64,000 bases of DNA from Oscillospiraceae bacterium (GCA_015066085.1 SVPA01000001.1:1-64000), one strand, 5' to 3'; shown: positions 1 through 8,292, counted from the first letter of the stretch. A program made the numbers and translations. Notes: a model not told the origin generated them from the letters alone.

Positions 1-56
1 ATTAATGACACCTCTTTTGACACCGTTTATTTTTGTTTAAAATTTTTTGCCAAATT

Positions 57-112
57 CTCGAAATCAGTTAGGGAGCAATCCCCCGCGAGTTCGAATCTCG
101 CCGTCTCCGCCA
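57..112 (+). tRNA. 3' half of tRNA-Ser(CGA), probable att site
   Basis: The segment reads as the 3' half of a serine tRNA. It has an anticodon loop with CGA at 59-61, the 3' side of the anticodon stem, a class II variable arm (GGG and CCC around AGCAAT), a T stem-loop (85-101, five perfect pairs around TTCGAAT), a 3' acceptor strand CGTCTCC, discriminator G109 and an encoded CCA (110-112). The bases to the left (1-56) cannot form the 5' half: no GGAGACG acceptor strand and no D arm are present, and the anticodon stem is unpaired. A break at the anticodon loop is what tyrosine integrases leave when they recombine into a tRNA gene, so this is more likely an attL/attR scar than a working tRNA. 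Confidence 0.7.
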
Positions 113-121
113 AAATAAAAG

Positions 122-154
122 AGCACCATACCGCAAAGGTATGGTGCTTTTTTG
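122..154 (+). terminator. Terminator after tRNA-Ser half
   Basis: An 11-bp perfect stem (122-132 with 138-148, loop GCAAA) is followed by a run of six T. It sits 9 bases after the CCA, where the terminator of the original tRNA gene would be. Confidence 0.85.
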
Positions 155-166
155 TTTTTAGTTATA

Positions 167-267
167 CGAGATTCGAAAAGCCCGGTTCGGCCTTGCCGAA
201 TTACGACCTTTCAGTGAAAGGTCGTAAAGGACGGGTGCGTGTCGGCAAAAGATTTATCTTTTGTCGA
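167..267 (+). repeat. Cluster of stem-loops before second tRNA end
   Basis: Three hairpins follow each other: 186-200 (6-bp stem, loop CTT), 201-227 (12-bp perfect stem, loop AGT) and 242-267 (12-bp stem with one G-T pair and a very tight loop). CCCG (181-184) and CGGG (232-235) can close a multibranch loop around the first two. CGAGATTCG at 167-175 is the reverse complement of part of the tRNA T arm. No credible open reading frame with a ribosome-binding site lies here. Confidence 0.6.
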
Positions 268-268
268 G

Positions 269-289
269 CGAATCTCGCCGTCTCCGCCA
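269..289 (+). repeat. Second copy of tRNA-Ser 3' end (21 bp)
   Basis: The 21 bases at 269-289 are identical to 92-112: the 3' part of the T loop, the T stem, the acceptor strand and the CCA. The 5' half of the T loop is shortened (TT missing) and nothing further upstream is tRNA-like. Like the first copy it is followed at once by a terminator hairpin. This direct repeat is the kind of scar left by repeated integration or excision at one tRNA gene. Confidence 0.75.
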
Positions 290-290
290 G

Positions 291-324
291 AAAACGACAA
301 GTTTCGACAGAAACTTGTCGTTTT
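291..324 (+). terminator. Terminator-like perfect hairpin
   Basis: A 15-bp perfect stem (291-305 with 310-324) with a GACA tetraloop. Its 3' arm ends in TTTT and its 5' arm begins with AAAA, so it could stop transcription on both strands. It directly follows the second tRNA-end copy. Confidence 0.75.
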
Positions 325-328
325 CAAC

Positions 329-495
329 TAAATCCACCCTTGCGGGTGGGTGAAATCGTCTTCGACAATGAAATCCAACTTCGTTGGATGAAATTCGCCT
401 CGACGGCGAGTGGGTGGATTTAATTTCATCTGAGGCAAAGCCGAAGATTTCATCAGTGTTAACTGATTTCATCCTTGCATCAGCAAGGATTTCAT
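329..495. repeat. Modular hairpin array with ATGAAAT/ATTTCAT linkers
   Basis: Small hairpins are strung together with a shared 7-base linker. Left part: linkers GTGAAAT (350-356), ATGAAAT (368-374) and ATGAAAT (388-394) separate hairpins at 334-349, 358-366, 375-387 and 395-409. TAAATCCACCC (329-339) can pair with GGGTGGATTTA (412-422) to enclose this part. Right part: linkers ATTTCAT at 423-429, 447-453, 466-472 and 489-495 separate hairpins at 430-446, 454-465 and 473-488. The right linkers are the reverse complement of the left ones, so the two halves can zip together with side hairpins sticking out. I recognise no known repeat family. Stem sequences differ in every unit while loops and linkers are kept. 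Confidence 0.7.
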
Positions 496-560
496 TTTTG
501 CAAGAGTTCGAAGTCATACGCGAAAACGGCAAAAATATCTTTTTTGTAGCCCATAGACAA

Positions 561-600
561 AATAATGAATTCATCGAAAGACGAGTTCATTATTTTTTTA
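561..600 (+). terminator. Terminator at end of the structured region
   Basis: A 9-bp perfect lower stem (561-569 with 586-594) with an imperfect upper stem is followed by a T run. AGATTCGAA follows at 605-613, as it follows the first terminator at 170-178. Confidence 0.65.
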
Positions 601-673
601 TATAAGATTCGAACCCGTGAAGAAAGTATAACTGTATGATGACAACTTTTATGCAAATTATATAAATTTGTGA

Positions 674-702
674 TTGCAGTTGCTTTATCTATATGGTATA
701 AT
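674..702 (+). promoter_or_regulatory. Sigma-A promoter of the lipoprotein gene
   Basis: Candidate -35 TTGCAG (674-679), 17-bp spacer and a perfect -10 TATAAT (697-702). A small hairpin (ACGACAA with TTGTCGT, about 710-727) lies in the predicted leader before the ribosome-binding site. Confidence 0.6.
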
Positions 703-767
703 ACATAAAACGACAATGTTTTGTCGTAGCGGATTGTACTTTTACAATTTAGTTGGAGGTTGGTTTT

Positions 768-1277
768 ATGAAAAAAATTATTTGTTTACTACTTCTTATT
801 GTTTTGTGTTTCTCGGGCTGCTCAGCAATTACCATTACACCGCCACCCGAATCCGAACCTCAATCTTCATCTGAACCCGATGAAGTTGTTTTAATTACAT
901 ATGAGTCAGCCTTTGACTATGTAAAGTCTTGTGAAGACAATATTATAGAAGCACTTCTATATACCCTTAATGCGAGCAATGAAAGTGCTGCAGAAATAAT
1001 AATAAATTCAAATGAATACAAATCTCTTTATTGTTCTTATTGGAAAGCGCTTGAGATTTTACAGGGTAAAAATGACCCGAGATTTGAAAAATCAAAGATG
1101 CGTTGGAAAGAAGACCTTAACAACGAAGAATGGTCAAAGTTACTTGCGGACGCACTTGAAAAGGACGGCGTAAGCGCATTTCAAAACGAATATTTCCGAC
1201 TTTACAGTGACGAAGTTTTCCCAAAAGCAGAGGCTCGTTGGCAAAAAGGCCCTGAAGAACAGAAAGATAACGGATAA
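768..1277 (+). CDS. Small secreted lipoprotein of unknown function
   Basis: The 169-residue product begins with a lysine-rich signal peptide and a hydrophobic core ending in FSGC. Cys18 is the likely lipidated residue, so the mature protein should be anchored to the outside of the membrane. A Pro/Ser/Glu-rich linker (about residues 22-42) leads into an acidic, mostly helical domain with several Trp residues. I recognise no family. The ATG at 768 is chosen because GGAGGT at 755-760 is well spaced from it; an upstream in-frame TTG at 753 would overlap that site. The gene is monocistronic, with its own promoter and a terminator shared with convergent secA. Confidence 0.8.
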   Translation: MKKIICLLLLIVLCFSGCSAITITPPPESEPQSSSEPDEVVLITYESAFDYVKSCEDNIIEALLYTLNASNESAAEIIINSNEYKSLYCSYWKALEILQGKNDPRFEKSKMRWKEDLNNEEWSKLLADALEKDGVSAFQNEYFRLYSDEVFPKAEARWQKGPEEQKDNG

Positions 1278-1280
1278 AAT

Positions 1281-1316
1281 AAAACTCCTTGAAGAACAAG
1301 TCTTCAAGGAGTTTTT
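1281..1316. terminator. Bidirectional terminator, lipoprotein gene and secA
   Basis: A long stem (about 1281-1295 with 1301-1316) with A runs on the left and T runs on the right. It sits three bases after the lipoprotein stop and just beyond the secA stop on the other strand. Confidence 0.85.
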
Positions 1317-1319
1317 TGT

Positions 1320-4043
1320 TTAGTCTTCGTCTTTTCCGCAGCAGCGTTTGTATTTTTTACCACTTCCGCAAGGGCAAAGGGCATTTTTGCTTACAATTCC
1401 CTTTCCTCTTACGGTTCTATTTTCTCCAACAGAGGTTTCGTTTGCGACCTTTTCACGCTTAACCTCTTCGTTTTTACGGATTTTTACGGTTAGTACCAGA
1501 CGGGCGGTTTGCTCACGGATTGCCTCATTCATTGCCTCGAACATTTCAAAGCCTTCGTTTCTATAGGCAATTACGGGGTTATGCTGACCGTAGGCACGCA
1601 GATTTATTCCCTGCTTTAACTGGTCCATAGCATCAATATGCTCCATCCAGTTGGTGTCAACGCTCTTAAGGAGCATTACCCTTTCGAGTTCACGCATAAC
1701 TTCGGGGGTGTACTCTTCTTCGCGAAGTGCATAAAGTTCCTGTGCTCTGCTTTGTAAAAGATTTACAACATCTTCGACCTCAATATTATTAAGGTCTTCA
1801 CTTGTATATACAAGGTCATTTTCTGAAATCAGCCAACCTGCGAAAAGTTCACGAAGCCCCTGAATATTCCACTCTTCCGCAAGTTCGGAGTTGCAGTAGT
1901 TTTGAACCTCACTTTCAAGGTATCCGTTTATCATATTTATAATCTTATCGTGGATATCCTCGCCGTCAAGAACCTGATTACGATTTGAGTAAATCTTTTC
2001 ACGCTGATGATTCATAACATCATCATACTCAAGAACGGTTTTACGGATAGCAAAGTTTCTACCCTCAATTTTTTGCTGGGCACTTTCAATGGTTTTAGAA
2101 AGCATTGCGTTTTGGAGGGGTAAATCTTCGTCAACCTTAAGGCTGTTCATAACGGCGGTCATACGCTCGCCGCCAAAGAGTCTCATAAGGTCATCTTCAA
2201 GAGAAACATAGAAACGGGTTGTTCCCGGGTCTCCCTGACGGCCTGCACGGCCACGAAGTTGGTTGTCAATTCGGCGTGATTCGTGACGCTCGGTGCCGAT
2301 TATGAAAAGACCTCCTGCCTCTTTAACCTTTTGGGCTTCGGGGGCAATTTCATCCTTGAATTTAGCATTAAGACGGGCAAATTCCTCACGGGCTTTTAGA
2401 ATTTCGGCAACATCGGTATCGCCAAAACCTGTCGCCTCAACGATAACCTCATCGGAATAACCCTGATGTTTAAGTTCGGCCTTAGCGAGATATTCGGCGT
2501 TACCGCCAAGCATAATATCGGTACCTCGACCCGCCATATTGGTGGCGATAGTAACAGCCCCGAATTTTCCTGCCTGGGCGATTATTTCGGCTTCCTTTTC
2601 GTGATGTTTTGCATTGAGCACATTGTGAGGAATTCCGCGGCGTTTAAGCATTGCGGAAAGAAGTTCCGACTTTTCAATTGTTATAGTTCCGACAAGTACG
2701 GGTTGACCTTTTTTATGGCACTCGTCAATAGCCTCTATAACAGCCGAGAATTTAGCCCTTTCGGTTTTATAAACCACATCTGCCTCATCATTACGGATAA
2801 CGGGTTTGTTGGTTGGAATTTCGATAACATCAAGTTTATAAATTTCTCTGAATTCGGCTTCTTCGGTCATAGCGGTACCCGTCATACCCGAAAGTTTAGT
2901 ATAAAGACGGAAGAAGTTCTGGAAGGTAATTGTTGCAAGGGTTTTTGACTCGTGGGCTACCTTTACGCCTTCTTTGGCTTCGATTGCCTGATGAAGTCCC
3001 TCGTTATAGCGGCGGCCGAACATAAGGCGTCCGGTAAATTCGTCGACAATTATAACCTCGCCGTCTTTTACGACATAGTCGACATCACGCTTCATAATTC
3101 CATAGGCACGGATAGCCTGCTGAATATGATGCGAAACGGTAATATTATCGGCATCGTTAAGGTTGTCGATACCGAAAAACTCTTCTGCCTTTTTGACGCC
3201 CGCAGGGGTTAAAACGCAGGTTTTAGCCTTTTCGTCGACAACATAGTCGCCGTTAAAATCCTGCTCCTCGTCCGATTGTTTATCGTTAGTTTCCTTAACT
3301 TTTATGCATTTAAGACCTTTAGCAAAACGGTTTGCCTGAATATAAAGGTCGGTAGATTTTTCTCCCTGACCCGAAATTATAAGCGGGGTTCTTGCTTCAT
3401 CGATAAGAATCGAGTCAACCTCGTCGACAATGGCGAAATTGTGGCCGCGTTGGACCCTTCTTTCCTTATAGATAACCATATTATCACGAAGGTAGTCAAA
3501 GCCGAGTTCGTTATTGGTACAATAGGTAATATCAGCATCGTAAGCGGCTTTCTTTTCTTCGCTTGTCATTCCGTGGACAATAAGACCGACCTCAAGACCC
3601 ATAAAACGATAGAGTTTACCCATCCATTCGGAGTCACGCTTGGCAAGATAGTCGTTGACCGTAACGATATGGACCCCTTTACCCGAAAGGGCGTTAAGGT
3701 AGGCAGGCAAGGTTGCTACGAGGGTTTTACCTTCACCCGTTTTCATTTCGCTTATTCTGCCCTGATGGAGCACAATTCCGCCGATTATCTGTACGGGGAA
3801 GTGACGCATTCCGAGCACACGGTCAGACGCCTCACGGCAGGCGGCAAAGGCTTCCGGAAGCAGGTCGTCAAGGGTTTCTCCCGCCCCAAGACGGTTTTTA
3901 AACTCATAGGTTTTATTTTTCAGTTCTTCGTCGGAAAGGGCGCGATATTCTTCTTCAAGGGCAAGGACACGCTCCTCAAGAGGTTTTATTCTTTTAATTT
4001 CTTTTTCGCTGTAATTTCCGAAAAGTTTTGAGAGTATATTCAT
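1320..4043 (-). CDS. secA: Preprotein translocase ATPase SecA
   Basis: SecA is the ATPase motor that pushes unfolded preproteins through SecYEG. The 907-residue product has the expected order: Walker A motif TGEGKT (about residues 102-107), the preprotein cross-linking region, the Walker B/DEAD-like stretch around [13 protein letters not shown] (about 207-220), the second helicase lobe with AGRGTD and GRAGRQGD motifs, the helical scaffold and wing, and a C-terminal SEC-C zinc motif [13 protein letters not shown]. The length matches SecA1 of Firmicutes. GAGGTAG precedes the ATG. It is a single gene, divergent from proBA across a 132-bp AT-rich gap. Confidence 0.98.
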   Translation of the reverse strand: MNILSKLFGNYSEKEIKRIKPLEERVLALEEEYRALSDEELKNKTYEFKNRLGAGETLDDLLPEAFAACREASDRVLGMRHFPVQIIGGIVLHQGRISEMKTGEGKTLVATLPAYLNALSGKGVHIVTVNDYLAKRDSEWMGKLYRFMGLEVGLIVHGMTSEEKKAAYDADITYCTNNELGFDYLRDNMVIYKERRVQRGHNFAIVDEVDSILIDEARTPLIISGQGEKSTDLYIQANRFAKGLKCIKVKETNDKQSDEEQDFNGDYVVDEKAKTCVLTPAGVKKAEEFFGIDNLNDADNITVSHHIQQAIRAYGIMKRDVDYVVKDGEVIIVDEFTGRLMFGRRYNEGLHQAIEAKEGVKVAHESKTLATITFQNFFRLYTKLSGMTGTAMTEEAEFREIYKLDVIEIPTNKPVIRNDEADVVYKTERAKFSAVIEAIDECHKKGQPVLVGTITIEKSELLSAMLKRRGIPHNVLNAKHHEKEAEIIAQAGKFGAVTIATNMAGRGTDIMLGGNAEYLAKAELKHQGYSDEVIVEATGFGDTDVAEILKAREEFARLNAKFKDEIAPEAQKVKEAGGLFIIGTERHESRRIDNQLRGRAGRQGDPGTTRFYVSLEDDLMRLFGGERMTAVMNSLKVDEDLPLQNAMLSKTIESAQQKIEGRNFAIRKTVLEYDDVMNHQREKIYSNRNQVLDGEDIHDKIINMINGYLESEVQNYCNSELAEEWNIQGLRELFAGWLISENDLVYTSEDLNNIEVEDVVNLLQSRAQELYALREEEYTPEVMRELERVMLLKSVDTNWMEHIDAMDQLKQGINLRAYGQHNPVIAYRNEGFEMFEAMNEAIREQTARLVLTVKIRKNEEVKREKVANETSVGENRTVRGKGIVSKNALCPCGSGKKYKRCCGKDED

Positions 4044-4084
4044 TTTCTACCTCGCAAAAGTATTTTCAATTATATCAATTATAC

Positions 4085-4113
4085 TTGAAAACAAACAAAA
4101 AATAAAGTATAAT
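4085..4113 (+). promoter_or_regulatory. proBA promoter P1
   Basis: -35 TTGAAA (4085-4090), 17-bp spacer, -10 TATAAT (4108-4113). It lies directly upstream of a second promoter with the same geometry. Confidence 0.65.
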
Positions 4114-4142
4114 TTGTAAATAAATAAAAAAAGTGTTATAAT
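4114..4142 (+). promoter_or_regulatory. proBA promoter P2
   Basis: -35 TTGTAA (4114-4119), 17-bp spacer, -10 TATAAT (4137-4142). Its -35 starts on the base after the P1 -10, so both promoters cannot be occupied together. Confidence 0.65.
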
Positions 4143-4175
4143 ATTTTTAATTTAACTTTTAGAAGGTGAATTTAA

Positions 4176-4958
4176 GTGGAATTCAAAGATTTTAAAAGAG
4201 TTGTTATAAAGGTTGGCTCTTCTACCCTTACATACGAAAACGGAAAACCTAATCTTCGCCGTATTGAGCAACTTTGCCGAGTAGTTTCCGACCTTAAAAA
4301 CAGAGATATTGAGGTTATTATAGTATCTTCGGGCGCCGTTGCGGTTGGGGTTAACCGTCTTCGCCTCCCCTGCCGTCCGTCAGACACCAAAGGAAAGCAG
4401 GCGGCAGCGGCTGTAGGTCAATGCGACCTTATGAGCATTTATGACCGTAACTTTGCGGAATACGGCTATGTTTCGGCACAAATTCTTTTAAACCGAGATG
4501 TTATTGAACACGAGGACAGAAAGACTAATGTTATAAACACATTTCGAGCACTGCTCGATTTTGGGGCTATTCCGATTGTTAACGAAAACGACTCGGTTTC
4601 GGTTGAAGAAATTGTTTTCGGCGACAACGACAATCTGTCGGCAATAGTTGCCTCTTTAGTTGACGCACAGGGACTTATCATTCTTACAGACATTGACGGA
4701 TATTATGACGACGACCCGAGGGAAAACCCGAACTCCCGTCTTATACACCGTATTGAAAAAATTACCGATGATATGATTTCTTCGGCGGGATCTTCCGGAA
4801 CCAGCCGAGGAACCGGCGGTATGAGAACAAAACTCGAAGCCGCTCTCTTTGCGGGCGAACACGGTATTGAAACCATAATTATGTCGGGCGATAACCCGAA
4901 AAAGATTTTTGACCTTTTTGACGGTCACACGGTTGGAACGCATATTAAATTAGATTAG
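4176..4958 (+). CDS. proB: Glutamate 5-kinase ProB
   Basis: Glutamate 5-kinase phosphorylates L-glutamate with ATP, the first step of proline synthesis. The 260-residue protein is an amino-acid kinase domain: phosphate-binding KVGSSTLT near residue 13, SSGAVAVG, the substrate loop IVNENDSVS, DNDNLSA, and a C-terminal GTGGMRTKLEAA motif. It stops where the kinase domain ends and lacks the PUA domain of about 100 residues found in E. coli-type ProB. Proline feedback may therefore differ; that is inference. The GTG start is supported by AGAAGGTGA (4161-4169). proA follows 10 bases downstream. Confidence 0.95.
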   Translation: MEFKDFKRVVIKVGSSTLTYENGKPNLRRIEQLCRVVSDLKNRDIEVIIVSSGAVAVGVNRLRLPCRPSDTKGKQAAAAVGQCDLMSIYDRNFAEYGYVSAQILLNRDVIEHEDRKTNVINTFRALLDFGAIPIVNENDSVSVEEIVFGDNDNLSAIVASLVDAQGLIILTDIDGYYDDDPRENPNSRLIHRIEKITDDMISSAGSSGTSRGTGGMRTKLEAALFAGEHGIETIIMSGDNPKKIFDLFDGHTVGTHIKLD

Positions 4959-4968
4959 GGTGACAACA

Positions 4969-6213
4969 ATGAATTCTTTAACGCCGCTTGGAATAAAGGC
5001 AAAAGAGGCTTCAAAAAGCCTTAATCTTGCCTCATCAGACCTTAAAAATAAGGCTTTACGCTTTATTGCAGAGGCTCTTAAAACAGACTGTAAAGAAATT
5101 ATTTCGGCAAACAAAAAAGATTTGGAAATTGCCAGACAAAACGGAATGTCTAAGGCGATGATTGACCGTCTTTCTCTTGATGATAAGAGGGTTTTTGCTA
5201 TGGCAGACGGGGTTTTGGCCCTTTTGGAACTTGACGACCCTATTGGCAAGGTTTTAGAAGAAAGAACAAGAGAAAACGGCATTAAAATTACCAAAATTTC
5301 GGTTCCTTTAGGTGTAATCGGAATTATATACGAGGCGCGTCCCAATGTTACCTCCGACGCGGCGGCTATTGCTTTAAAGGCCGGTAGCGCGGTAATTTTA
5401 AGGGGCGGAAAGGAAGCATTTAATTCAAACCTTAAAATAACCGAAGTTATGCGAAATGCGATAGCAAGAGCGGGGCTTGATAAGGACTGTATTCAGTTGG
5501 TCCCCGACACTTCAAGGCAGTCGGCACATGACCTTATGACCTTAAACGGCTACCTTGATGTGCTTATTCCAAGAGGCGGCGCAGGACTTATTAAAGCGGC
5601 GGTTGAAAATTCGACCGTTCCCGTAATTGAAACGGGCACGGGAAACTGTCACGCATTTATTGACGAGTCTGCCGATATCGGTATGGCAAGTGATATCGTT
5701 TTTAACGGAAAGGTTCAGCGTCCGTCGGTTTGTAACGCTCTTGAAAGTCTGCTTATACACAAAGATATTGCAAAAAAGGCTTTACCCGAAATTTGCGGTC
5801 GGCTTAAAGACGCAGGGGTTGAAATAAGAGGTTGCAGTAAGGTTTGCGAAATTCTTGATTTTGCCGTTTTGGCAAACGAAGACGATTTTGCAAAAGAATT
5901 TTTGGGGTATACTATTTCTGTAAAGGTTGTAAAGGACGTTTTTGAGGCCGTTGAGCACATTCAAAAATACTCAACCCGACACAGCGAAGTTATAGTTACA
6001 AAAAACGCCGAAAACGCAAAATATTTTACCTGTGTTGTAGACAGTGCGGCGGTTTATGTCAACGCTTCTACCCGTTTTACCGACGGCGGCGAGTTTGGAC
6101 TTGGCGCAGAAATTGGAATTTCTACCCAAAAACTTCACGCAAGAGGACCGATGGGACTTAGTGAAATAACCTCATACAAATATATTATTTCAGGAAACGG
6201 ACAAATTAGATAA
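4969..6213 (+). CDS. proA: Glutamate-5-semialdehyde dehydrogenase ProA
   Basis: ProA reduces gamma-glutamyl phosphate to glutamate semialdehyde with NADPH, the second step of proline synthesis. The 414-residue product has the aldehyde-dehydrogenase fold, with the EARPNVTSDAAA nucleotide-binding region, the catalytic cysteine in ETGTGNCH (Cys227), and the C-terminal RFTDGGEFGLGAEIGISTQ signature. The ATG at 4969 is preferred over an in-frame GTG at 4960 because AGGGTGA (4957-4963), which overlaps the proB stop, is correctly spaced only for the ATG. Coupling to proB is therefore likely. No proC is present in the window. Confidence 0.96.
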   Translation: MNSLTPLGIKAKEASKSLNLASSDLKNKALRFIAEALKTDCKEIISANKKDLEIARQNGMSKAMIDRLSLDDKRVFAMADGVLALLELDDPIGKVLEERTRENGIKITKISVPLGVIGIIYEARPNVTSDAAAIALKAGSAVILRGGKEAFNSNLKITEVMRNAIARAGLDKDCIQLVPDTSRQSAHDLMTLNGYLDVLIPRGGAGLIKAAVENSTVPVIETGTGNCHAFIDESADIGMASDIVFNGKVQRPSVCNALESLLIHKDIAKKALPEICGRLKDAGVEIRGCSKVCEILDFAVLANEDDFAKEFLGYTISVKVVKDVFEAVEHIQKYSTRHSEVIVTKNAENAKYFTCVVDSAAVYVNASTRFTDGGEFGLGAEIGISTQKLHARGPMGLSEITSYKYIISGNGQIR

Positions 6214-6247
6214 TTTTATTAAAAATTACATTTTTTAAATTTAATAT

Positions 6248-6290
6248 TCCCCTCGCTTGACGCAAACAATAATAACGGAAAGCGAGGGGA
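6248..6290 (+). promoter_or_regulatory. Hairpin that ends proBA and hides the next RBS
   Basis: An 11-bp perfect inverted repeat, TCCCCTCGCTT (6248-6258) with AAGCGAGGGGA (6280-6290), is followed by TTTTATT. It may terminate proBA. Its 3' arm contains GAGGGGA, the ribosome-binding site of the next gene, so in read-through RNA the site would be base-paired. Confidence 0.65.
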
Positions 6291-6297
6291 TTTTATT

Positions 6298-6477
6298 ATG
6301 AAAAACGCAATGGGTTTTGCGAAGGGTGCAATGTTAGGTGTTGCTGCGGGCGCTGCAATGACTATAGTTGGACGAATGATGATGCAAAATAAGGACCATC
6401 ATCTTCAAAAAGGTTCTTCCAAAGCGATGAGAGCGGTCGGCGACTTTGTAGACGGTATTCAGACGATGATGAAATAG
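6298..6477 (+). CDS. 59-residue hypothetical protein with Gly/Ala helix
   Basis: A short gene with a well-placed GAGGGGA site (6284-6290) and an ATG at 6298. The product has a positive start, a Gly/Ala/Met-rich hydrophobic helix of about 18 residues (LGVAAGAAMTIVG) that could insert in or lie on the membrane, then a Met- and His-rich polar tail. The pattern is loosely like YtxH-type small proteins, but I do not recognise a family. It lies between two hairpins and is probably expressed alone or by proBA read-through. Confidence 0.7.
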   Translation: MKNAMGFAKGAMLGVAAGAAMTIVGRMMMQNKDHHLQKGSSKAMRAVGDFVDGIQTMMK

Positions 6478-6488
6478 CACCCAAAAGA

Positions 6489-6516
6489 AAAGCACACCTT
6501 TTTTAAGGTGTGCTTT
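6489..6516. terminator. Bidirectional terminator, small gene and sulP
   Basis: A 12-bp perfect stem (6489-6500 with 6505-6516), loop TTTT, bounded by A and T runs. It lies between two convergent genes. Confidence 0.9.
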
Positions 6517-6519
6517 TTG

Positions 6520-8181
6520 TTATAATTTAGCGGCTTTTTCTAAAGCGTCGTCGATATGATTGCAGAAGTTTTCAGCGCCTACGGCATCGTAAAAACCGGA
6601 TTTTTGCATTGCGTGAAGGGGTTGTTCATTAACATGGGAAAGAATTAGGGTTATTCCCTTTTTTTGACATTTATGGTGCACACGCTCAAGCGCATTCATT
6701 GCGGTAGCGTCGACAGCCGGAACGGCACGCATTCTTAAAATCAGACAACGGGTATAATCTTTAACCTTAATATCTAAAATTTTGTCGGCCGCACCAAAGA
6801 ACATAGGACCGCTTATTTCGTAAACGCGAACATTTTCGGGAACTTGTTTTAAATCCAGACTATCGGGGTCGTGTTCAGCATCAACATATTTCCAACCCGT
6901 AACGGCAGTTTCTTCGCTCATACGCTTCATAAAGAGCATAGCGGCAAGAACCATTCCAACCTCTATTGCAACAACGAGGTCGAAAACAACCGTAAGACCG
7001 AAGGTTATAAGCATAACGATAATATCGCTTTTGGGGGCGCTTTTTAGTATTCTTATGAATTTACGCCATTCGCTCATATTATAGGCTACAACGAACAAAA
7101 TAGCGGCTATAGCAGGCATAGGAATAAGTTTTGCAAGAGGCATTAAGAATAAAAGCACCAAAAGAAGAACCAGCGAATGAACCATGCCTGCAACGGGGGT
7201 TCTTCCACCATTTTTAGCGTTAGCGGCGGTACGGGCAATAGCGCCGGTTGCGGGGATTCCGCCAAAGAGCACCGAAGCAATATTTCCTACACCCTGGGCT
7301 ACAAGTTCGGCGTTGGAGTTGTGGCGAGAGTGAACCATACTGTCGGCAACAACGCAAGAAAGAAGCGATTCGATAGCGGCTAAAAGGGCTATTGTAACAG
7401 CGTCGGGCATTAGGGAGGCTATATTTGAAAAACTAAAGTCGATTCCCGAAAAAGAAATTTCAGGAAGGCCGGTTTTAATATTGGGATAAAGGTCGCCAAT
7501 GGTAAAGACATTTTCTTCCATTCCCGGAATAAATTTTACCATTAAAGCGCCAACAACTACCGCAATTAAAAAAGCGGGCAAGCGTTTTTCTAATTTGGGA
7601 TAAAAGATAAGTATTAAAAGACAAACCACGCCTATAACAAGTGACTGCCAAGAAAATGTGTTTATAGACTCTATATTAGCCTTTATTTTTTCAAAGGTTT
7701 CAATAGGCTTTACACCTTCGGCATAGGAAAGACCTAAAAAGTCTTTAATCTGACCTATAAAAAGGGTTATTGCGATACCTGCGGTAAAACCTGTTGTTAT
7801 AGTATAAGGAATATATTTAATTAAGGAACCAAGTTTACAAAGGCCTAAAACAACAAGAATTATACCTGCCATTAAGGTCGCAATAAAGAGGCCTCCCATA
7901 CCTTTGGTTGCAACAATGCCTGCAACTATGGTTGCAAAAGCAGCGGTAGGACCCGCAATTTGAACACGGCTTCCGCCAAGCAAAGAAACCATAAATCCTG
8001 CCGCTATGGCGGTATAAATACCGCAAGCAGGGTCTACACCCGAGGCTATTGCCAGAGCAATAGAAAGAGGCAGCGCAATTACCGCAACAATTACACCTGC
8101 GATAAGGTCTTTAACAAATTGACCGCCGGAATAATTTTTCATTACAGAAAAAAACTTAGGCTTAATACTACATTTGCTCAT
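6520..8181 (-). CDS. SulP-family anion transporter with STAS domain
   Basis: SulP/SLC26 proteins carry sulfate, bicarbonate or other anions across the membrane. The 553-residue product has many hydrophobic helices over residues 20-420. They include the N-terminal AGVIVAVIALPLSIALAIASGVDP signature region (split here by function, not sequence) and the conserved GGIPATGAIARTAAN stretch. A C-terminal cytoplasmic STAS domain follows from about residue 435, with the LRMRAVPAVDATAMNALE core. The substrate cannot be told from sequence. The gene is monocistronic: a terminator lies just beyond its stop, and the operon upstream on the same strand has its own terminator. Confidence 0.9.
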   Translation of the reverse strand: MSKCSIKPKFFSVMKNYSGGQFVKDLIAGVIVAVIALPLSIALAIASGVDPACGIYTAIAAGFMVSLLGGSRVQIAGPTAAFATIVAGIVATKGMGGLFIATLMAGIILVVLGLCKLGSLIKYIPYTITTGFTAGIAITLFIGQIKDFLGLSYAEGVKPIETFEKIKANIESINTFSWQSLVIGVVCLLILIFYPKLEKRLPAFLIAVVVGALMVKFIPGMEENVFTIGDLYPNIKTGLPEISFSGIDFSFSNIASLMPDAVTIALLAAIESLLSCVVADSMVHSRHNSNAELVAQGVGNIASVLFGGIPATGAIARTAANAKNGGRTPVAGMVHSLVLLLVLLFLMPLAKLIPMPAIAAILFVVAYNMSEWRKFIRILKSAPKSDIIVMLITFGLTVVFDLVVAIEVGMVLAAMLFMKRMSEETAVTGWKYVDAEHDPDSLDLKQVPENVRVYEISGPMFFGAADKILDIKVKDYTRCLILRMRAVPAVDATAMNALERVHHKCQKKGITLILSHVNEQPLHAMQKSGFYDAVGAENFCNHIDDALEKAAKL

Positions 8182-8257
8182 TTTAAAATATTACACTTCT
8201 TTTCGTTTTTAAAATTCGACTTTATTTTTATAGCACAAACAAACACTCTTGTAAAAC

Positions 8258-8292
8258 AAAAAAACTGCCGAAAAAACAATTTCGGCAGTTTG
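8258..8292 (-). terminator. Terminator of the lepA operon
   Basis: Inverted repeat AAACTGCCGAAA with TTTCGGCAGTTT. The minus-strand RNA reads into a run of seven U. It lies 33 bases beyond the stop of the HAD gene. Confidence 0.85.

Noticed and set aside
57..112. 3' end of a tmRNA (ssrA)
   Set aside because: The class II variable arm and the CGA anticodon loop with its stem fit a serine tRNA; no tag-peptide reading frame or pseudoknot sequence is found upstream.
329..495. Possible CRISPR array
   Set aside because: The repeated unit is only 7 bases, spacing is 18-24 bases, and the intervening parts are palindromes, not unique spacers. No cas genes are present.
193..605. Overlapping open frames on both strands in the first 600 bases
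   Set aside because: They lie across perfect hairpins and tRNA-derived repeats, have no ribosome-binding sites, and their amino-acid content is the translation of palindromes.
601..620. tRNA on the minus strand near 605-614 (GTTCGAATCT)
   Set aside because: Only the T-loop-like sequence is there. The stems do not pair and no other arm exists.
3276..4031. Long open frame of 251 codons antisense to secA
   Set aside because: It lies fully inside secA in a shadow frame and the product is low-complexity aromatic; no ribosome-binding site.
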